A DNA stretch of 64,000 nucleotides from Algimonas porphyrae (GTDB lineage Bacteria; Pseudomonadota; Alphaproteobacteria; Caulobacterales; Maricaulaceae). This document shows positions 24,075 to 34,146 of this stretch, piece after piece. The notes below the pieces were generated by a model, which was given only the letters and a program-made list of their open reading frames with translations, was not told the DNA's origin and made no database searches. The stretch spans positions 1 to 64,000 of the forward strand of contig NZ_CP163424.1 in assembly GCF_041429795.1 (NCBI RefSeq). The letters are read 5' to 3'. Position numbers and translations under genes: made by a program. The first letter of the stretch is position 1. Every line of letters starts with the position of its first letter.

Positions 24075-25010
24075 ATGCGTCTTCTATTTGTGGGAATTTC
24101 CAGTCTCGCCCTGACAGCCTGTTCGATGGGCGGCTATAATTACGGTGCGGGTCATAATGGCCATAGCTATGTCAATCCGGGCTATGCAGGGGCCGGCTAT
24201 TCGGGCTGCAGCCTCGATCCCTGTGCTGCATCCGGGCAATTCGCCGGCTATACGCAGCATTATCAGCCTGCGCCTCAGCCCGTCACCTGGACACTCCCTC
24301 CGACGTTGCCGCCTGCGCCCATGCCGCCAGCACCCTGTGCCCCGAACCCCTGTGCCGCCGGAGCCTATTCTGTCGCGCCGCAAATGAACGCGGGCTACGG
24401 CGCGACTGGTTATGGCGCAGCCGGATATGGCGGCGCGGCCTACGGACAGACCCACACACCCGCCGCCCACGCCTATGGCACTCACGCGCCGCATTACGGC
24501 CCGGCCCAAGGTCATGGCCTGCGCGGTGCCTATAAATATGCGACACTCGGCGCGACCTGGTATGATGTCGACACGGCCTATGCCGGTCTGCAGGGCCGCC
24601 TCGGCTATCAGAGCGCATCCATCCTCGGCGCAGAAATCGAAGGGTCGATCGGCGTGATCAGCGAGACCAGCCCATTCAATCAGCCCAACCCGCCCGGACC
24701 CGATCTGGTCGGCCAGTTCAAGGACGGGGTCGACTATCAGATTGCCGGCTTCGGCGTGGCTCGCCTGCCGGTTTCACCCAATATCTCGCTGCATGGCCGC
24801 GTCGGTTACCATCAGACGAAAAGCTATGCCGATGCAACAGTCAATGGCGTCGAACGCAATGTCGATACGACCGATGACGGTGTCGCATACGGCGCAGGTG
24901 CCGAATTCAATCTGACTCCTGTCGATGCGTTCCGCGCGGACTATACGCGCTACAGTCGCACGGGTGATGATATGGACTCCGTCTCCTTATCCTATCTGCG
25001 TCGCTTCTAG
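24075..25010 (+). CDS. Outer-membrane beta-barrel lipoprotein with Gly/Tyr-rich head
   Basis: The roughly 311-residue protein begins with a lipoprotein signal (lipobox LTAC). Residues 20-150 are low complexity and rich in Gly, Tyr, Ala and Pro (GYGATGYGAAGYGGAAYG). The C-terminal 150 residues are an OmpA-like porin-superfamily barrel (AYKYATLGATWYDVDTAYAGLQGRLGYQ... SLSYLRRF) with alternating strands and a terminal Phe. It resembles surface-exposed opacity-type proteins. Cysteines in the head region (GCSLDPCAA, PCAPNPCAAG) could form disulfides. ATG 24075 is chosen because it starts the signal sequence. Confidence 0.8.
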   Translation: MRLLFVGISSLALTACSMGGYNYGAGHNGHSYVNPGYAGAGYSGCSLDPCAASGQFAGYTQHYQPAPQPVTWTLPPTLPPAPMPPAPCAPNPCAAGAYSVAPQMNAGYGATGYGAAGYGGAAYGQTHTPAAHAYGTHAPHYGPAQGHGLRGAYKYATLGATWYDVDTAYAGLQGRLGYQSASILGAEIEGSIGVISETSPFNQPNPPGPDLVGQFKDGVDYQIAGFGVARLPVSPNISLHGRVGYHQTKSYADATVNGVERNVDTTDDGVAYGAGAEFNLTPVDAFRADYTRYSRTGDDMDSVSLSYLRRF

Positions 25011-25097
25011 CCGCAGGCTCTTGCATTGATGACGTGGCTGGGCGAATAACGCCGGGTGCCGATTGCGGCACCCCGACAGATTGCCAGGATTGCACCC

Positions 25098-25541
25098 ATG
25101 CCGACCGAAGACCCCTCCCCCAGCGGACATTGGGACGAAGTTGAGGCCGTTCAGCGCTATGAGCGGGAATTGCGTGAACAGGAAGATCAGCAGACCCTGA
25201 AGCCGCAACGCGGTCAGGATAATGCCAATCTGATCTATATTCTCTATCTGGTGAATATGGCCGTGCCCTTCCTGGGCATTGTCGGCGTGATCATGGCCTA
25301 TTCGGCGCGGGATCATGCCGAACCCGATCTGCAGTCACATTATGACAATCAGATCCGCATCTTCTGGATTACCGTTATCGGCTATATCATTTCCGTCGTG
25401 CTGATGCTGGTCTTCATCGGCGTTCTGCTCGCCTTGCTGGTCTTCATCTGGAAGATCGTTCGCGTTGCAACGGCCATGAGCCTGCTATCGCGCGGTCTGC
25501 CTGTCCGGAATGTCGAAAGCTTCAGCTTCACCTCAGATTAG
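25098..25541 (+). CDS. DUF4870-like membrane protein
   Basis: The 147-residue protein has a charged N-terminus (residues 1-45) and three membrane helices: LIYILYLVNMAVPFLGIVGVIMAY, IFWITVIGYIISVVLMLVFIGVLLALLVFIW and a short last segment. The phrase QSHYDNQIRIFWI between helices resembles DUF4870/Tic20-like proteins of unknown function. ATG 25098 follows GGATTGCACCC and gives a compact N-terminus. It is co-oriented with its neighbours but 87 bases from the preceding gene, so an operon is uncertain. Confidence 0.75.
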   Translation: MPTEDPSPSGHWDEVEAVQRYERELREQEDQQTLKPQRGQDNANLIYILYLVNMAVPFLGIVGVIMAYSARDHAEPDLQSHYDNQIRIFWITVIGYIISVVLMLVFIGVLLALLVFIWKIVRVATAMSLLSRGLPVRNVESFSFTSD

Positions 25542-25608
25542 GCCGGACTCGCCAGTACCAGCCCATCCGTGTAAGCTACTCCGGTCGATCACTGTCCGGA
25601 GCGCTGAC

Positions 25609-26121
25609 ATGTTGCGATTTCTCTTACTGGGGCTGAGCCTTTCTAGCCTAGCCGGTACGGCCCTTGCGCAGGACGTCGACTGGCGGAACATCACACCGAG
25701 ACTGGAAGGCTGCTGGCACGGAACCGGCATGGGCGGGGTCGTGTCCGAATGCTGGCTGGTGGCCGATAATGGCCGCGCCGATGGCATGTTTCTGATGCGC
25801 CAGAAAGACGCGCCGACCTTTGCCGAAATCATCACCATCGATGCCTTTGATGACGGTGTCGAAATGCGCCTGAAACACGTCAATGCCGATATGACAGGCT
25901 GGGAAGAGAAAGACAAATATACGCGTTTCCGTTTCCTGTCCGCCGAAGCAGACCGGCTCAACTTCAAGGGATTGAGCCTGATCTTCGTCGGCGATGACCG
26001 GCTGGAAACGGAATTGATGATGACCTTCGGCGATGGCGAGCCACGTATGGTCCCGTTCAGCTTCACCCGCACGGCCACAGTGAACCCACCCGCAGCGCCG
26101 CCCGAGAAAGAGGCGGACTAA
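25609..26121 (+). CDS. DUF6265-like exported protein
   Basis: The 170-residue protein has a signal peptide (MLRFLLLGLSLSSLAGTALAQ). The mature domain has PRLEGCWHGTGMGGVVSECWLVADNGRADGMFLMRQKD and EMRLKHVNADMTGWEEKD, the calycin-like pattern of DUF6265, a family of periplasmic proteins of unknown function. Cysteines at the G-C-W and E-C-W positions may pair. Its stop codon overlaps the convergent ABC exporter gene by four bases. Confidence 0.78.
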   Translation: MLRFLLLGLSLSSLAGTALAQDVDWRNITPRLEGCWHGTGMGGVVSECWLVADNGRADGMFLMRQKDAPTFAEIITIDAFDDGVEMRLKHVNADMTGWEEKDKYTRFRFLSAEADRLNFKGLSLIFVGDDRLETELMMTFGDGEPRMVPFSFTRTATVNPPAAPPEKEAD

Positions 26122-27995
26122 TCAGCCACCACAGTGCCTGGCGTCTCCATATCCAGATCATTCGTGTCCTGGCGCAACCAGAGATCGGCGTAGAGCCCGC
26201 CGCGCTCCAGCAGGTCTGCATGGGTTCCGCGTTCAACGATGCGTCCAGCCTCCATGACGAGGATCAGGTCGGCATCCTGAATGGTCGACAGCCGGTGCGC
26301 GACGACGAGCGTCGTCCGGCCCCGACTGGCCACGCCCAGCGCCGACTGAATATCCAGCTCGGTCGCACTGTCGAGCGCGCTGGTCGCTTCGTCCAGAATC
26401 AGGATGGCCGGGTCCTTGAGCAGGGTCCGCGCAATGGCGACCCGCTGTTTCTCCCCGCCCGAGAGCTTTAGCCCGCGTTCGCCGACCAGCGTGTCATAGC
26501 CTTTGGGCAGGTCCGCAATGAAGTCGTGAATTTGCGCGTCCCGGGCGGCCTGTTCGATCTGCATCTGTGACGCATCCGGGTGAGCATATGCGATATTGTA
26601 GCCAATCGTATCGTTGAACAGGACCGTATCCTGCGGGACCATGCCGATGGCCGCGCGCAGAGAAGCCTGCGTCATGTCGCGGATGTCGGTTCCGTCGATG
26701 CGCACCGCTCCGGCGGCAATATCGTAAAAGCGGTAGAGGATCCGGGAAAGGGTGGACTTGCCCGCCCCCGTCGGCCCGACCACGGCAACCGTCTGTCCCG
26801 GTTCCGCCGTAAAGCTAATGGCGCGCAGGATTTCGCGGTCCGGATCATAATGGAAATCGACCTGATCGAACTCGATCCGGCCCGTCACATTTGCGGCCAT
26901 TTCGGCGTGGGGTGCATCGACGACTTCGGGCTGCTCTTCGAGCAGCTGGAACATGCGCTCCAGATCTGTCAGCGCCTGTTTGATCTCCCGGTAGGCAAAG
27001 CCGAGGATGTTGAGCGGGCGGTAGAGCTGGCTCATCACCAGCGTAATCGTCAGCATGTCGCCGGTGCTCATCTCCCCGCCCAGAATATAGGCTGCGGCGA
27101 GCATCATCATGGCGACGATCCCGACATTCATCAGCAGGCTCTGCCCGATATTGACGGTCGCGAGCGATGTGCGCGAGCGGATCGCGGCCTGCGCATAGGC
27201 CGCCATGGCGCTGTCATAGCGCGCCACTTCGCGGCCTTCCGCGTCGAAATATTTGACGGTCTCATAATTGAGCAGACTGTCGACAGCGCGAGCCCAGCTT
27301 TCGGTGTCGCGCCGGTTCATCTCCCGCCGGAATTTCAGTCGCCATTCGGTCGTCACCACGGTGAAGACGACATAGGTGATGACCACGGCCACCGCGATCA
27401 GCGCAAACCAGACATTATAGGCAACGGCGAAAGCAGTCCCGGCGATCACCAGCTGCAACAGGGTCGGCCCGATATTGAACAGCAGGAAGCGGAACAGGAA
27501 ATCGATCGCGCGCACGCCGCGTTCGATGATCCGCGACAGGCCGCCTGTGCGCTTGGCCAGATGGAAGCGCAGCGACAGCCGGTGCAGATGAGCGAAGGTT
27601 TCCAACGCGATTCGCCGCTGCGCCTGCTGCGCGACCGGGGCGAAGACATATTCGCGCGCTTCGGAGAACAGGGTGGAGAGCAGGCGCAGAGCCCCATAGC
27701 CTAGTACGAAGGCCGCGATAAACAGACCGACCTGCGCGAATGTATCGCCGCGCCCGACGGCGTCGCCGACCACGTCCTGCGCGCGGCCCAGAAAGAAGGG
27801 CGCGCCAACCAGAATGAACTGACTGATCACAACGAGTGTCAGCGCAATTACAGTCCGGACCTTCGCGCCCATGTCGCCCGGCGGCAAAATATAAGGGATC
27901 AGGCCCTTCAAAGCCGAGAGCTGCTCCAGAATGCCGCGTTCTTCGATTTCAGTCGCGTCAGGATGCCTTGCGACGGAATTTCTGGGGGGAGACAT
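26118..27995 (-). CDS. Atm1-type ABC exporter (HMT1/ABCB7 family)
   Basis: The 625-residue half-transporter has a permease domain (about residues 40-340, six helices) fused to an ATPase. Walker A is GPTGAGKST, the signature is LSGGEKQR, and Walker B is ILILDEATSALD. The phrases EAREYVFAPVAQQAQRRIALETFAHLHRLSLRFHLAKRTGGLSRIIERG and NYETVKYFDAEGREVARYD are typical of Atm1/HMT1 proteins. The bacterial homologue exports glutathione-linked metals and persulfides and supports iron-sulfur and heavy-metal homeostasis. It is monocistronic here and is not adjacent to isc/suf genes. Confidence 0.93.
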   Translation of the reverse strand: MSPPRNSVARHPDATEIEERGILEQLSALKGLIPYILPPGDMGAKVRTVIALTLVVISQFILVGAPFFLGRAQDVVGDAVGRGDTFAQVGLFIAAFVLGYGALRLLSTLFSEAREYVFAPVAQQAQRRIALETFAHLHRLSLRFHLAKRTGGLSRIIERGVRAIDFLFRFLLFNIGPTLLQLVIAGTAFAVAYNVWFALIAVAVVITYVVFTVVTTEWRLKFRREMNRRDTESWARAVDSLLNYETVKYFDAEGREVARYDSAMAAYAQAAIRSRTSLATVNIGQSLLMNVGIVAMMMLAAAYILGGEMSTGDMLTITLVMSQLYRPLNILGFAYREIKQALTDLERMFQLLEEQPEVVDAPHAEMAANVTGRIEFDQVDFHYDPDREILRAISFTAEPGQTVAVVGPTGAGKSTLSRILYRFYDIAAGAVRIDGTDIRDMTQASLRAAIGMVPQDTVLFNDTIGYNIAYAHPDASQMQIEQAARDAQIHDFIADLPKGYDTLVGERGLKLSGGEKQRVAIARTLLKDPAILILDEATSALDSATELDIQSALGVASRGRTTLVVAHRLSTIQDADLILVMEAGRIVERGTHADLLERGGLYADLWLRQDTNDLDMETPGTVVAD

Positions 27996-28136
27996 GGAGG
28001 ATGATGTGGTGGCAAGAACCGAAAATGGAAGGGGTGCTCGAAGGGTTTCGGCTTTTCATTTCAAAAAGGTTGGGCCCGAAATTCAGTTGACAGTTTTCTG
28101 ATATCGCAGACAACGTCCATCAAACTATCTCGAGAC

Positions 28137-28364
28137 ATGAATATGAGCGGTTGCTGGCACCCGATTAGCTGGGAAGAATTCAAACAAGCTTATCGAAATG
28201 ATCTCTGCTGGATAAACTGGTGGGATAAAAACGCTTTCAAAATCGCAAAAAAATACGGCATGCCTTGGTTCTGCGGAAAAGGCTGGATGACCAAGAGAAT
28301 GTTGACGGATGAGGCGTTCTTCAAAGAAATTTATGAGGCTGGAACCGATATAATGCGCAACTAA
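28137..28364 (+). CDS. Small Trp-rich orphan protein
   Basis: Unrecognised. The 75-residue product is unusually rich in tryptophan and lysine (CWHPISWEEF, CWINWWDKNAF, MPWFCGKGWMTKRML) and the DNA is clearly more AT-rich than its flanks. No signal peptide or membrane segment is evident. It stands alone between two minus-strand genes. The composition points to horizontally acquired DNA; phage or plasmid origin is possible but unproven. Confidence 0.55.
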   Translation: MNMSGCWHPISWEEFKQAYRNDLCWINWWDKNAFKIAKKYGMPWFCGKGWMTKRMLTDEAFFKEIYEAGTDIMRN

Positions 28365-28406
28365 CGCACTATATTCAGTTATTATAATCAGCGCATTTCG
28401 CGAAGC

Positions 28407-30440
28407 TCAGACCGCCTCGAACTCCATGATGACCGCATCGACGGCGAGATTGTCGCCGGCTTGCGCCTTGATCGCGCTGACCTTGGCGCGCTTTTCCGCG
28501 CGGAGTGTGTTTTCCATCTTCATGGCTTCGACTACGGCGAGGGCCTGTCCGTCTTCGACGACGTCCCCTTCTTCGACCATCAGTTTCACGACCACGCCCG
28601 GCATCGGACAGAGCAGCAGGTTGGACGTGTCCGGCGCGACCTTGACCGGCATATGCGCAGCCAGGGCGGCGGCTTCCGGCGTGCGCACCTTGACGCAGAA
28701 GGAACAGCCGCGGTGACGGATCGTATAGCCTTCGGGCCGTTTGGCGACGAGGAAGTTGAGCGGGGTGTTGTCGACCAGCGCACGGACCAGCGGATCGCCC
28801 GGCTTCCAGTTCATCAGCACTTCCATCTCGATCGCGGCCTTATCCTCCTCCGGATCATCCATGACGATGGTGCGCAGACCCTTGGAGCCGCGAATGTCGG
28901 CGCGATAATGTTTATCGCCGATTTCGACGCACCACATATCCGGCACGTGCCGCGTATGATTGGGCAGGCTGCCGCTGATACGCGCAGCGCGGTGCTCGGA
29001 CACGTCATGCATCAGTGCAGCCACGGCGGCGAGCTTGCGCATGCGGCCTGCATTCTCTGGCGCGCCGGTAAACCCGTCCGGATATTCCTCCGCGATGAAG
29101 CCGGTTGTGATGTCTCCGCGAATGAACCGGTCATGGTCATAGACGGCCTGCAGGAAGGGAATGTTGTGGCCGATGCCTTCCAGTTCGAACACGTCGAGCG
29201 CTTCGCGCATGGCTTCGAGCGCCACGCCCCGATCCGGCCCCCATGTACAGAGCTTGGCGATCATCGGATCGTAGAACATGGAAATTTCGCCGCCTTCGAA
29301 TACGCCCGTATCGTTGCGCACGATGGCCCCGTTTTCGCGCGGACCCTCGACAGGCGGGCGGTAGCGGGTCAGGCGTCCGATGGACGGCAGGAAGTTGCGA
29401 AACGGATCTTCAGCATAGATGCGGCTCTCGATCGCCCAGCCATCGAGCGTGACATCATCCTGCGCCATGGCCAGTTTTTCACCTTGGGCGACGCGGATCA
29501 TCTGTTCAACCAGATCGACGCCGGTGATCAACTCCGTGACCGGATGCTCCACCTGCAGGCGGGTGTTCATTTCCAGGAAGTAGAAGTTCCGGTCGCCATC
29601 GACGATGAATTCGACCGTCCCGGCGGAATCATAATCGACCGCCTTGGCGAGCGCGACGGATTCCGCGCCCATGGCGGCGCGGGTTTCCTCATCGAGAAAC
29701 GGTGACGGGGCCTCTTCGATAACCTTCTGGTTCCGGCGCTGGATCGAACATTCGCGCTCGCCCAGATAGATGCAGTTGCCATGTTTGTCGCCCAGCACCT
29801 GAATTTCGATGTGGCGCGGCTGAGTGACGAATTTCTCGATGAAAATACGGTCGTCGCCGAAGCTGTTGGCGGCTTCATTCTTGGACGACTGGAAGCCCTC
29901 GCGCGCCTCCTCGTCGTTCCACGCAATGCGCATCCCTTTGCCGCCGCCGCCGGCTGACGCCTTGATCATGACGGGATAGCCGATCTGTTTCGAAATTTTG
30001 ACCGCTTCGTCCGCGTCCGCGATCAGGCCCATATGACCGGGGACCGTGGAGACCCCCGCTTCCTGCGCGAGTTTCTTCGACGTGATCTTGTCGCCCATCG
30101 CCGTGACCGCATGCGGGTTCGGCCCGACGAAGATGATGCCTTCCTCTTTCAGCCGTTCAGCGAAGCCCGGATTTTCCGACAGAAAACCATAGCCCGGATG
30201 CACCGCATCCGCCCCCGTCTCCCGGCACGCCGCAATGATCTTGTCCTGCACGAGGTAGGAGTCAGCCGCCGCAGGCGGACCGATATGAACGGCTTCATCC
30301 GCCATCTCGACATGGAGCGCATTTTTGTCGGCATCGGAATAAACCGCGACGGTCGCGATATTCATCTTGCGAGCGGTCTTGATGACCCGACACGCAATCT
30401 CGCCGCGATTGGCGATGAGGATTTTGGAGATTTTAGACAT
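28407..30440 (-). CDS. pccA: Propionyl-/acyl-CoA carboxylase alpha subunit
   Basis: The 677-residue subunit carries the biotin carboxylase and biotin-carrier functions. It has an N-terminal ATP-grasp carboxylase (SKILIANRGEIACRVIKTARKM, later KASAGGGGKGMRIAW and EMNTRLQVEHPVTE), a BT linker domain (about residues 470-600) and a biotinyl domain with the acceptor lysine K641 in EAMKMENT. With the beta subunit it converts propionyl-CoA to methylmalonyl-CoA using bicarbonate and ATP. The BT domain and the pccB neighbour favour the propionyl enzyme over acetyl- or methylcrotonyl-CoA carboxylase. An unfamiliar gene separates it from pccB. Confidence 0.95.
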   Translation of the reverse strand: MSKISKILIANRGEIACRVIKTARKMNIATVAVYSDADKNALHVEMADEAVHIGPPAAADSYLVQDKIIAACRETGADAVHPGYGFLSENPGFAERLKEEGIIFVGPNPHAVTAMGDKITSKKLAQEAGVSTVPGHMGLIADADEAVKISKQIGYPVMIKASAGGGGKGMRIAWNDEEAREGFQSSKNEAANSFGDDRIFIEKFVTQPRHIEIQVLGDKHGNCIYLGERECSIQRRNQKVIEEAPSPFLDEETRAAMGAESVALAKAVDYDSAGTVEFIVDGDRNFYFLEMNTRLQVEHPVTELITGVDLVEQMIRVAQGEKLAMAQDDVTLDGWAIESRIYAEDPFRNFLPSIGRLTRYRPPVEGPRENGAIVRNDTGVFEGGEISMFYDPMIAKLCTWGPDRGVALEAMREALDVFELEGIGHNIPFLQAVYDHDRFIRGDITTGFIAEEYPDGFTGAPENAGRMRKLAAVAALMHDVSEHRAARISGSLPNHTRHVPDMWCVEIGDKHYRADIRGSKGLRTIVMDDPEEDKAAIEMEVLMNWKPGDPLVRALVDNTPLNFLVAKRPEGYTIRHRGCSFCVKVRTPEAAALAAHMPVKVAPDTSNLLLCPMPGVVVKLMVEEGDVVEDGQALAVVEAMKMENTLRAEKRAKVSAIKAQAGDNLAVDAVIMEFEAV

Positions 30441-30456
30441 CTATTGCCTTTAACAT

Positions 30457-31185
30457 TCAGAGCAAAATCAAGATAATTGTTATCATAACGAGCACGTATC
30501 CAAACGGCATTATGGCAAGAAGGAATGTGTTACTAACCCAGCGCCAAATCTTTGTCGGGAAAATGCGGAACCTGTAGGACGACAGCAGACCCAGCTTGTA
30601 ACCTTCTATGTAGTTCCGTTTTGCAGTTAACATTGCACGACATATGCCGAAAAATATTCCGGTCATCGAAAGAAGCACGATAGCTGCGAGCCCGACCAAG
30701 TCATGAAGCTGGACCCCATCATCTGAGAAGCTCTGAAGGAGGCCGAACACTAACACGACAGGAGCAAATGAGGCAGCAACGTAATGACCAGTGCTAGCCT
30801 CTCCTCTCGAAAACGCACCGATAGCTGCGTCCGAATATTGGAGCTCGGTATCGCTGAGTTTGTGATTATTTGGTTGAGATATTTCGAAGTCTAGAACCTC
30901 TCTATGAGATAGTGCGTGTGGCTTGAGTTTCTCAATGTCTTGCTCAAACGAAAAAGCTGCTTCTGCTTTTATTAGGACATCAAGCTCTGACCAATAAACG
31001 CCTTCGCCTAGAGGTAAAACCAACCCCTTAGTGAATTCTTCGTCCGATATCTCCTTGAGCCTTGGAAAGTTAACAATCGGCAAGCCCAAAACTCGTCCAT
31101 CATTGACAGCTAACTCTATGAAGTCAGGTGAACGGTTGCATCCTACAATTAGAGGAACTCCCGTTGAGACTTCCTCGCCACTCAC
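30457..31185 (-). CDS. Unknown membrane protein embedded between pccB and pccA
   Basis: The 242-residue product starts at GTG 31185, overlapping the pccB stop as GTGA, which implies translational coupling; an earlier GTG at 31212 is also possible. Residues 1-75 resemble DUF2442-type small domains ([25 protein letters not shown], then [11 protein letters not shown]). The C-terminal half has three or four membrane helices ([60 protein letters not shown]). The gene is visibly more AT-rich than pccA and pccB, so it looks like a foreign insertion that kept the operon intact. Confidence 0.7.
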   Translation of the reverse strand: MSGEEVSTGVPLIVGCNRSPDFIELAVNDGRVLGLPIVNFPRLKEISDEEFTKGLVLPLGEGVYWSELDVLIKAEAAFSFEQDIEKLKPHALSHREVLDFEISQPNNHKLSDTELQYSDAAIGAFSRGEASTGHYVAASFAPVVLVFGLLQSFSDDGVQLHDLVGLAAIVLLSMTGIFFGICRAMLTAKRNYIEGYKLGLLSSYRFRIFPTKIWRWVSNTFLLAIMPFGYVLVMITIILILL

Positions 31186-32714
31186 AACGGCAAGTTCCCA
31201 TGCTTCTTCCACGGGTTCTGGAGCTGCTTGTCTTTCGCCAGCGCGAAGGCGCGCGCCACGCGCTTGCGGGTCGAGCGGGGCTGAATGACTTCGTCGATAT
31301 AGCCGCGCTCCGCTGCGCGGAACGGGCTTAGGAACTTCTCCTCATAATCCGCGACGTGTTCCGCCGTCTTCTCCGCGTCACCCAGATCCTTGCGGTGCAG
31401 GATCTCCACCGCGCCCTTGGCGCCCATCACGGCGATCTGGGCGGTGGGCCAGGCGTAGTTGATGTCGCCGCGCAGGTGTTTGGGGGCCATGACGCAATAA
31501 GCGCCGCCATAAGCCTTGCGGGTGATGACGGTGACCTTGGGCACGGTCGCTTCGCCGAAAGCGTAGAGCAGTTTCGCGCCGTGCTTGATGACGCCGCCAT
31601 ATTCCTGGTCGGTCCCGGGCAGGAAGCCGGGCACGTCCACCAGCGTCAGGATCGGGATGTCGAAACAGTCGCAGAAACGCACGAACCGCGCGGCCTTGCG
31701 CGAGGCATCGCTGTCGAGGCAGCCCGCCAGCACCATCGGCTGATTGGCGACGACGCCGACCGTCTGCCCTTCCAGCCGGATGAAGCCACAGAGAATGTTC
31801 TTGGCGAAGTCGCGCTGGATTTCGAAGAAGTCGCCCTCATCCGCGACTTTGCGCACCAGTTCGTGCATGTCGTAGGGCAGGTTCGGATTGTCAGGCACCA
31901 GCGTGTCGAGGCTCTCGTCGATCCGGTCATGCCGATCGAAGAAGGGCCGGACCGGGACTTCAGCACGGTTATTGAGCGGTAGGAAATCGAACAGCCGGCG
32001 GATTTCCGCCAGCGCTTCCATATCATTGTCGAACGCCCCGTCGGCGACCGATGATTTGGTCGTGTGCGTCTTCGCCCCGCCCAGTTCTTCAGCGGTGACG
32101 ACTTCGTTGGTCACGGTCTTCAGCACGTCCGGTCCTGTCAGGAACATGTAGGAGCTGTCGCGCACCATGAAGATGAAATCGGTCAGAGCCGGGGAATAGA
32201 CCGCCCCGCCTGCGCTCGGCCCCATGACGACGCTGATCTGCGGGATCACACCGGAAGCGAGAATATTGTTCTGAAACACTGATGTGTAGCCCGCCAGCGC
32301 CGCGACGCCCTCCTGAATGCGCGCGCCGCCGCTATCCTGCAGGCCGATGATCGGCGCGCCGTGGCGCATCGCCATGTCCTGAACTTTGGTGATCTTCTGC
32401 GCGTGGGTTTCTGACAGCGAGCCGCCAAACACGGTGAAGTCCTGCGCGAAGACGAAGGTCTTACGGCCATTGATCGTGCCCCAGCCCGTGACCACCCCGT
32501 CGCCGGGCATCTTAGTCTTGTCCATGCCGAAATCGGTCGAGCGATGGGTGACGAACATGTCGAATTCTTCGAAACTGCCCGGGTCGAGCAGCAGTGAGAG
32601 CCGTTCGCGCGCGGTCAGCTTCCCCTTGGCGTGCTGCGCAGCGATGCGTTTTTCGCCCCCACCCTGTCGGGCCGTCTCGCGGCGGTCCTGCAATTCATCG
32701 AGAATGGAGCTCAT
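31182..32714 (-). CDS. pccB: Propionyl-CoA carboxylase beta subunit
   Basis: This 510-residue carboxyltransferase moves CO2 from carboxybiotin to propionyl-CoA. It has the crotonase-like double fold with [25 protein letters not shown] at the N-terminus, two oxyanion-type glycine turns ([10 protein letters not shown] and a later [12 protein letters not shown]), and a normal length. It is first in the operon pccB-X-pccA, reading away from the RND adaptor gene. The 293-base gap upstream holds both promoters. Confidence 0.96.
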   Translation of the reverse strand: MSSILDELQDRRETARQGGGEKRIAAQHAKGKLTARERLSLLLDPGSFEEFDMFVTHRSTDFGMDKTKMPGDGVVTGWGTINGRKTFVFAQDFTVFGGSLSETHAQKITKVQDMAMRHGAPIIGLQDSGGARIQEGVAALAGYTSVFQNNILASGVIPQISVVMGPSAGGAVYSPALTDFIFMVRDSSYMFLTGPDVLKTVTNEVVTAEELGGAKTHTTKSSVADGAFDNDMEALAEIRRLFDFLPLNNRAEVPVRPFFDRHDRIDESLDTLVPDNPNLPYDMHELVRKVADEGDFFEIQRDFAKNILCGFIRLEGQTVGVVANQPMVLAGCLDSDASRKAARFVRFCDCFDIPILTLVDVPGFLPGTDQEYGGVIKHGAKLLYAFGEATVPKVTVITRKAYGGAYCVMAPKHLRGDINYAWPTAQIAVMGAKGAVEILHRKDLGDAEKTAEHVADYEEKFLSPFRAAERGYIDEVIQPRSTRKRVARAFALAKDKQLQNPWKKHGNLPL

Positions 32715-33007
32715 GCGTGTATCCCAGCCCTGATCATCAGGTCATCACCCTGTTTACGCCCGTCTTTTCTGCGGGCGTTTGCGCCGTCGCAACCTGACGA
32801 GACGCGCGCAGAGACGCAAGCCCGATTTGACCAAAAAGAAAGGGTTTAGACGCGCTTCCGTTCCCATTCTATGCGATAATGAGCGTCAACCTTGCAGGAA
32901 TAGTCGTTGCGCCGTCATTTCCATGCAATAGTGAACAATCTGGGAGGAGCGGAGAACCGTTTTTTCAAAGCGTCCGGACAGACCGTGCCGAACGTAAGCA
33001 GGTCATT

Positions 33008-34138
33008 ATGAAGATCAACACGTCCTATCTGATTGCCGCCGGTGTCGCCGTCGCGTTTCTCGCCTGGTTCGCCGTCAATTCGGCGGGCGAGGACACAAAC
33101 CTCTATGCCGACATCGAGGCCCGCGATCAGGCGACCGAAGCCGTCCTGCCGACGGTCGTCGTGCGCAACGTCACGGCAGAGGTCCACCCGATCCGTCTGG
33201 TCGCCTATGGCCGGACGCAGGCGGGCCGCATGGTCGAGGTCAAGGCCAAGACGGCGGCGTCACTGATCGCGACACCGATCGCAGAAGGCACGCGCGTCAG
33301 ACGCGGCGATGTAATCTGCCGTCAGGATGTGGATGCGCGGCAGGCCCTCGTCGATCAGGCGCAGGCGCGGCTTGATCAGGTCGAAGCCGATTTCCGCGCG
33401 ACCACCACGCTGGTCGAAAAGGGATTTCGCTCCGCCACGTCGCTGAAAGCCGACAGGGCCGCCGTCGACGGAGCACGGGCACAGCTGAAACAGGCGCAGA
33501 TCGAACGCGGCAATATCGTGCTGCGCGCACCGTTTGACGGCATCTATGAACGACGCATGGCCGAAGTGGGCGATTATCTGTCCCCCGGACAGCCCTGCGC
33601 CCTGATCGTGGAACTTGATCCGCTGAAACTGGATGTCGAGATGACGGAAACGCAGGTCGGCAAGATCGCGATCGGACAGCCGGTCACTGTCCGCCTTGCA
33701 ACAGGCGAAACGGTCGAGGGTCGCGTCGCCTTCATCGAATCGGTCGCCAATCCGGCCACTCGGACGTTCGGCATGGAAGTCAGCCTGCCCAATGGCGACG
33801 GCGCGCTGAAAGCGGGCGTCTCGGCCACGATCGCCATGACCATCGGACAGACGACGGCCAGCCTTGTGCCGTCAGGCATTCTGACGCTCGATAATGACGG
33901 GATTATGGGCGTACGCTATCTCGACCCGTCCGACCGCGTCCAGTTCGCCACGATCACGCAGGTCGACGAAACGCGCGATGGGATCTGGGTCACGGGCCTG
34001 CCGACATCGACGCGGATCATCATTGAAGGGCAGGACTATGTGTCCGTCGGCACGCACGTCACACCGGTCCGCGAAGCTGACCATGCGCAAGCGCGCCCGG
34101 CCTCCGTCAATGCCCGCAACAGCGCCGATCTGAACTAG
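33008..34138 (+). CDS. RND efflux periplasmic adaptor (membrane fusion protein)
   Basis: The 376-residue adaptor has an N-terminal membrane anchor (YLIAAGVAVAFLAWFAV), a lipoyl-like barrel, an alpha-helical hairpin (about residues 115-160: QALVDQAQARLDQVEADFRATTTLVEKGFRSATSLKADRAAVDGARAQL) and beta-barrel/MP domains. It links the inner-membrane pump to an outer-membrane channel. ATG 33008 is chosen because it opens the anchor helix. The permease gene starts 8 bases downstream. No outer-membrane factor or regulator gene is present in the operon. Confidence 0.92.
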   Translation: MKINTSYLIAAGVAVAFLAWFAVNSAGEDTNLYADIEARDQATEAVLPTVVVRNVTAEVHPIRLVAYGRTQAGRMVEVKAKTAASLIATPIAEGTRVRRGDVICRQDVDARQALVDQAQARLDQVEADFRATTTLVEKGFRSATSLKADRAAVDGARAQLKQAQIERGNIVLRAPFDGIYERRMAEVGDYLSPGQPCALIVELDPLKLDVEMTETQVGKIAIGQPVTVRLATGETVEGRVAFIESVANPATRTFGMEVSLPNGDGALKAGVSATIAMTIGQTTASLVPSGILTLDNDGIMGVRYLDPSDRVQFATITQVDETRDGIWVTGLPTSTRIIIEGQDYVSVGTHVTPVREADHAQARPASVNARNSADLN

Positions 34139-34146
34139 GCCACCCG

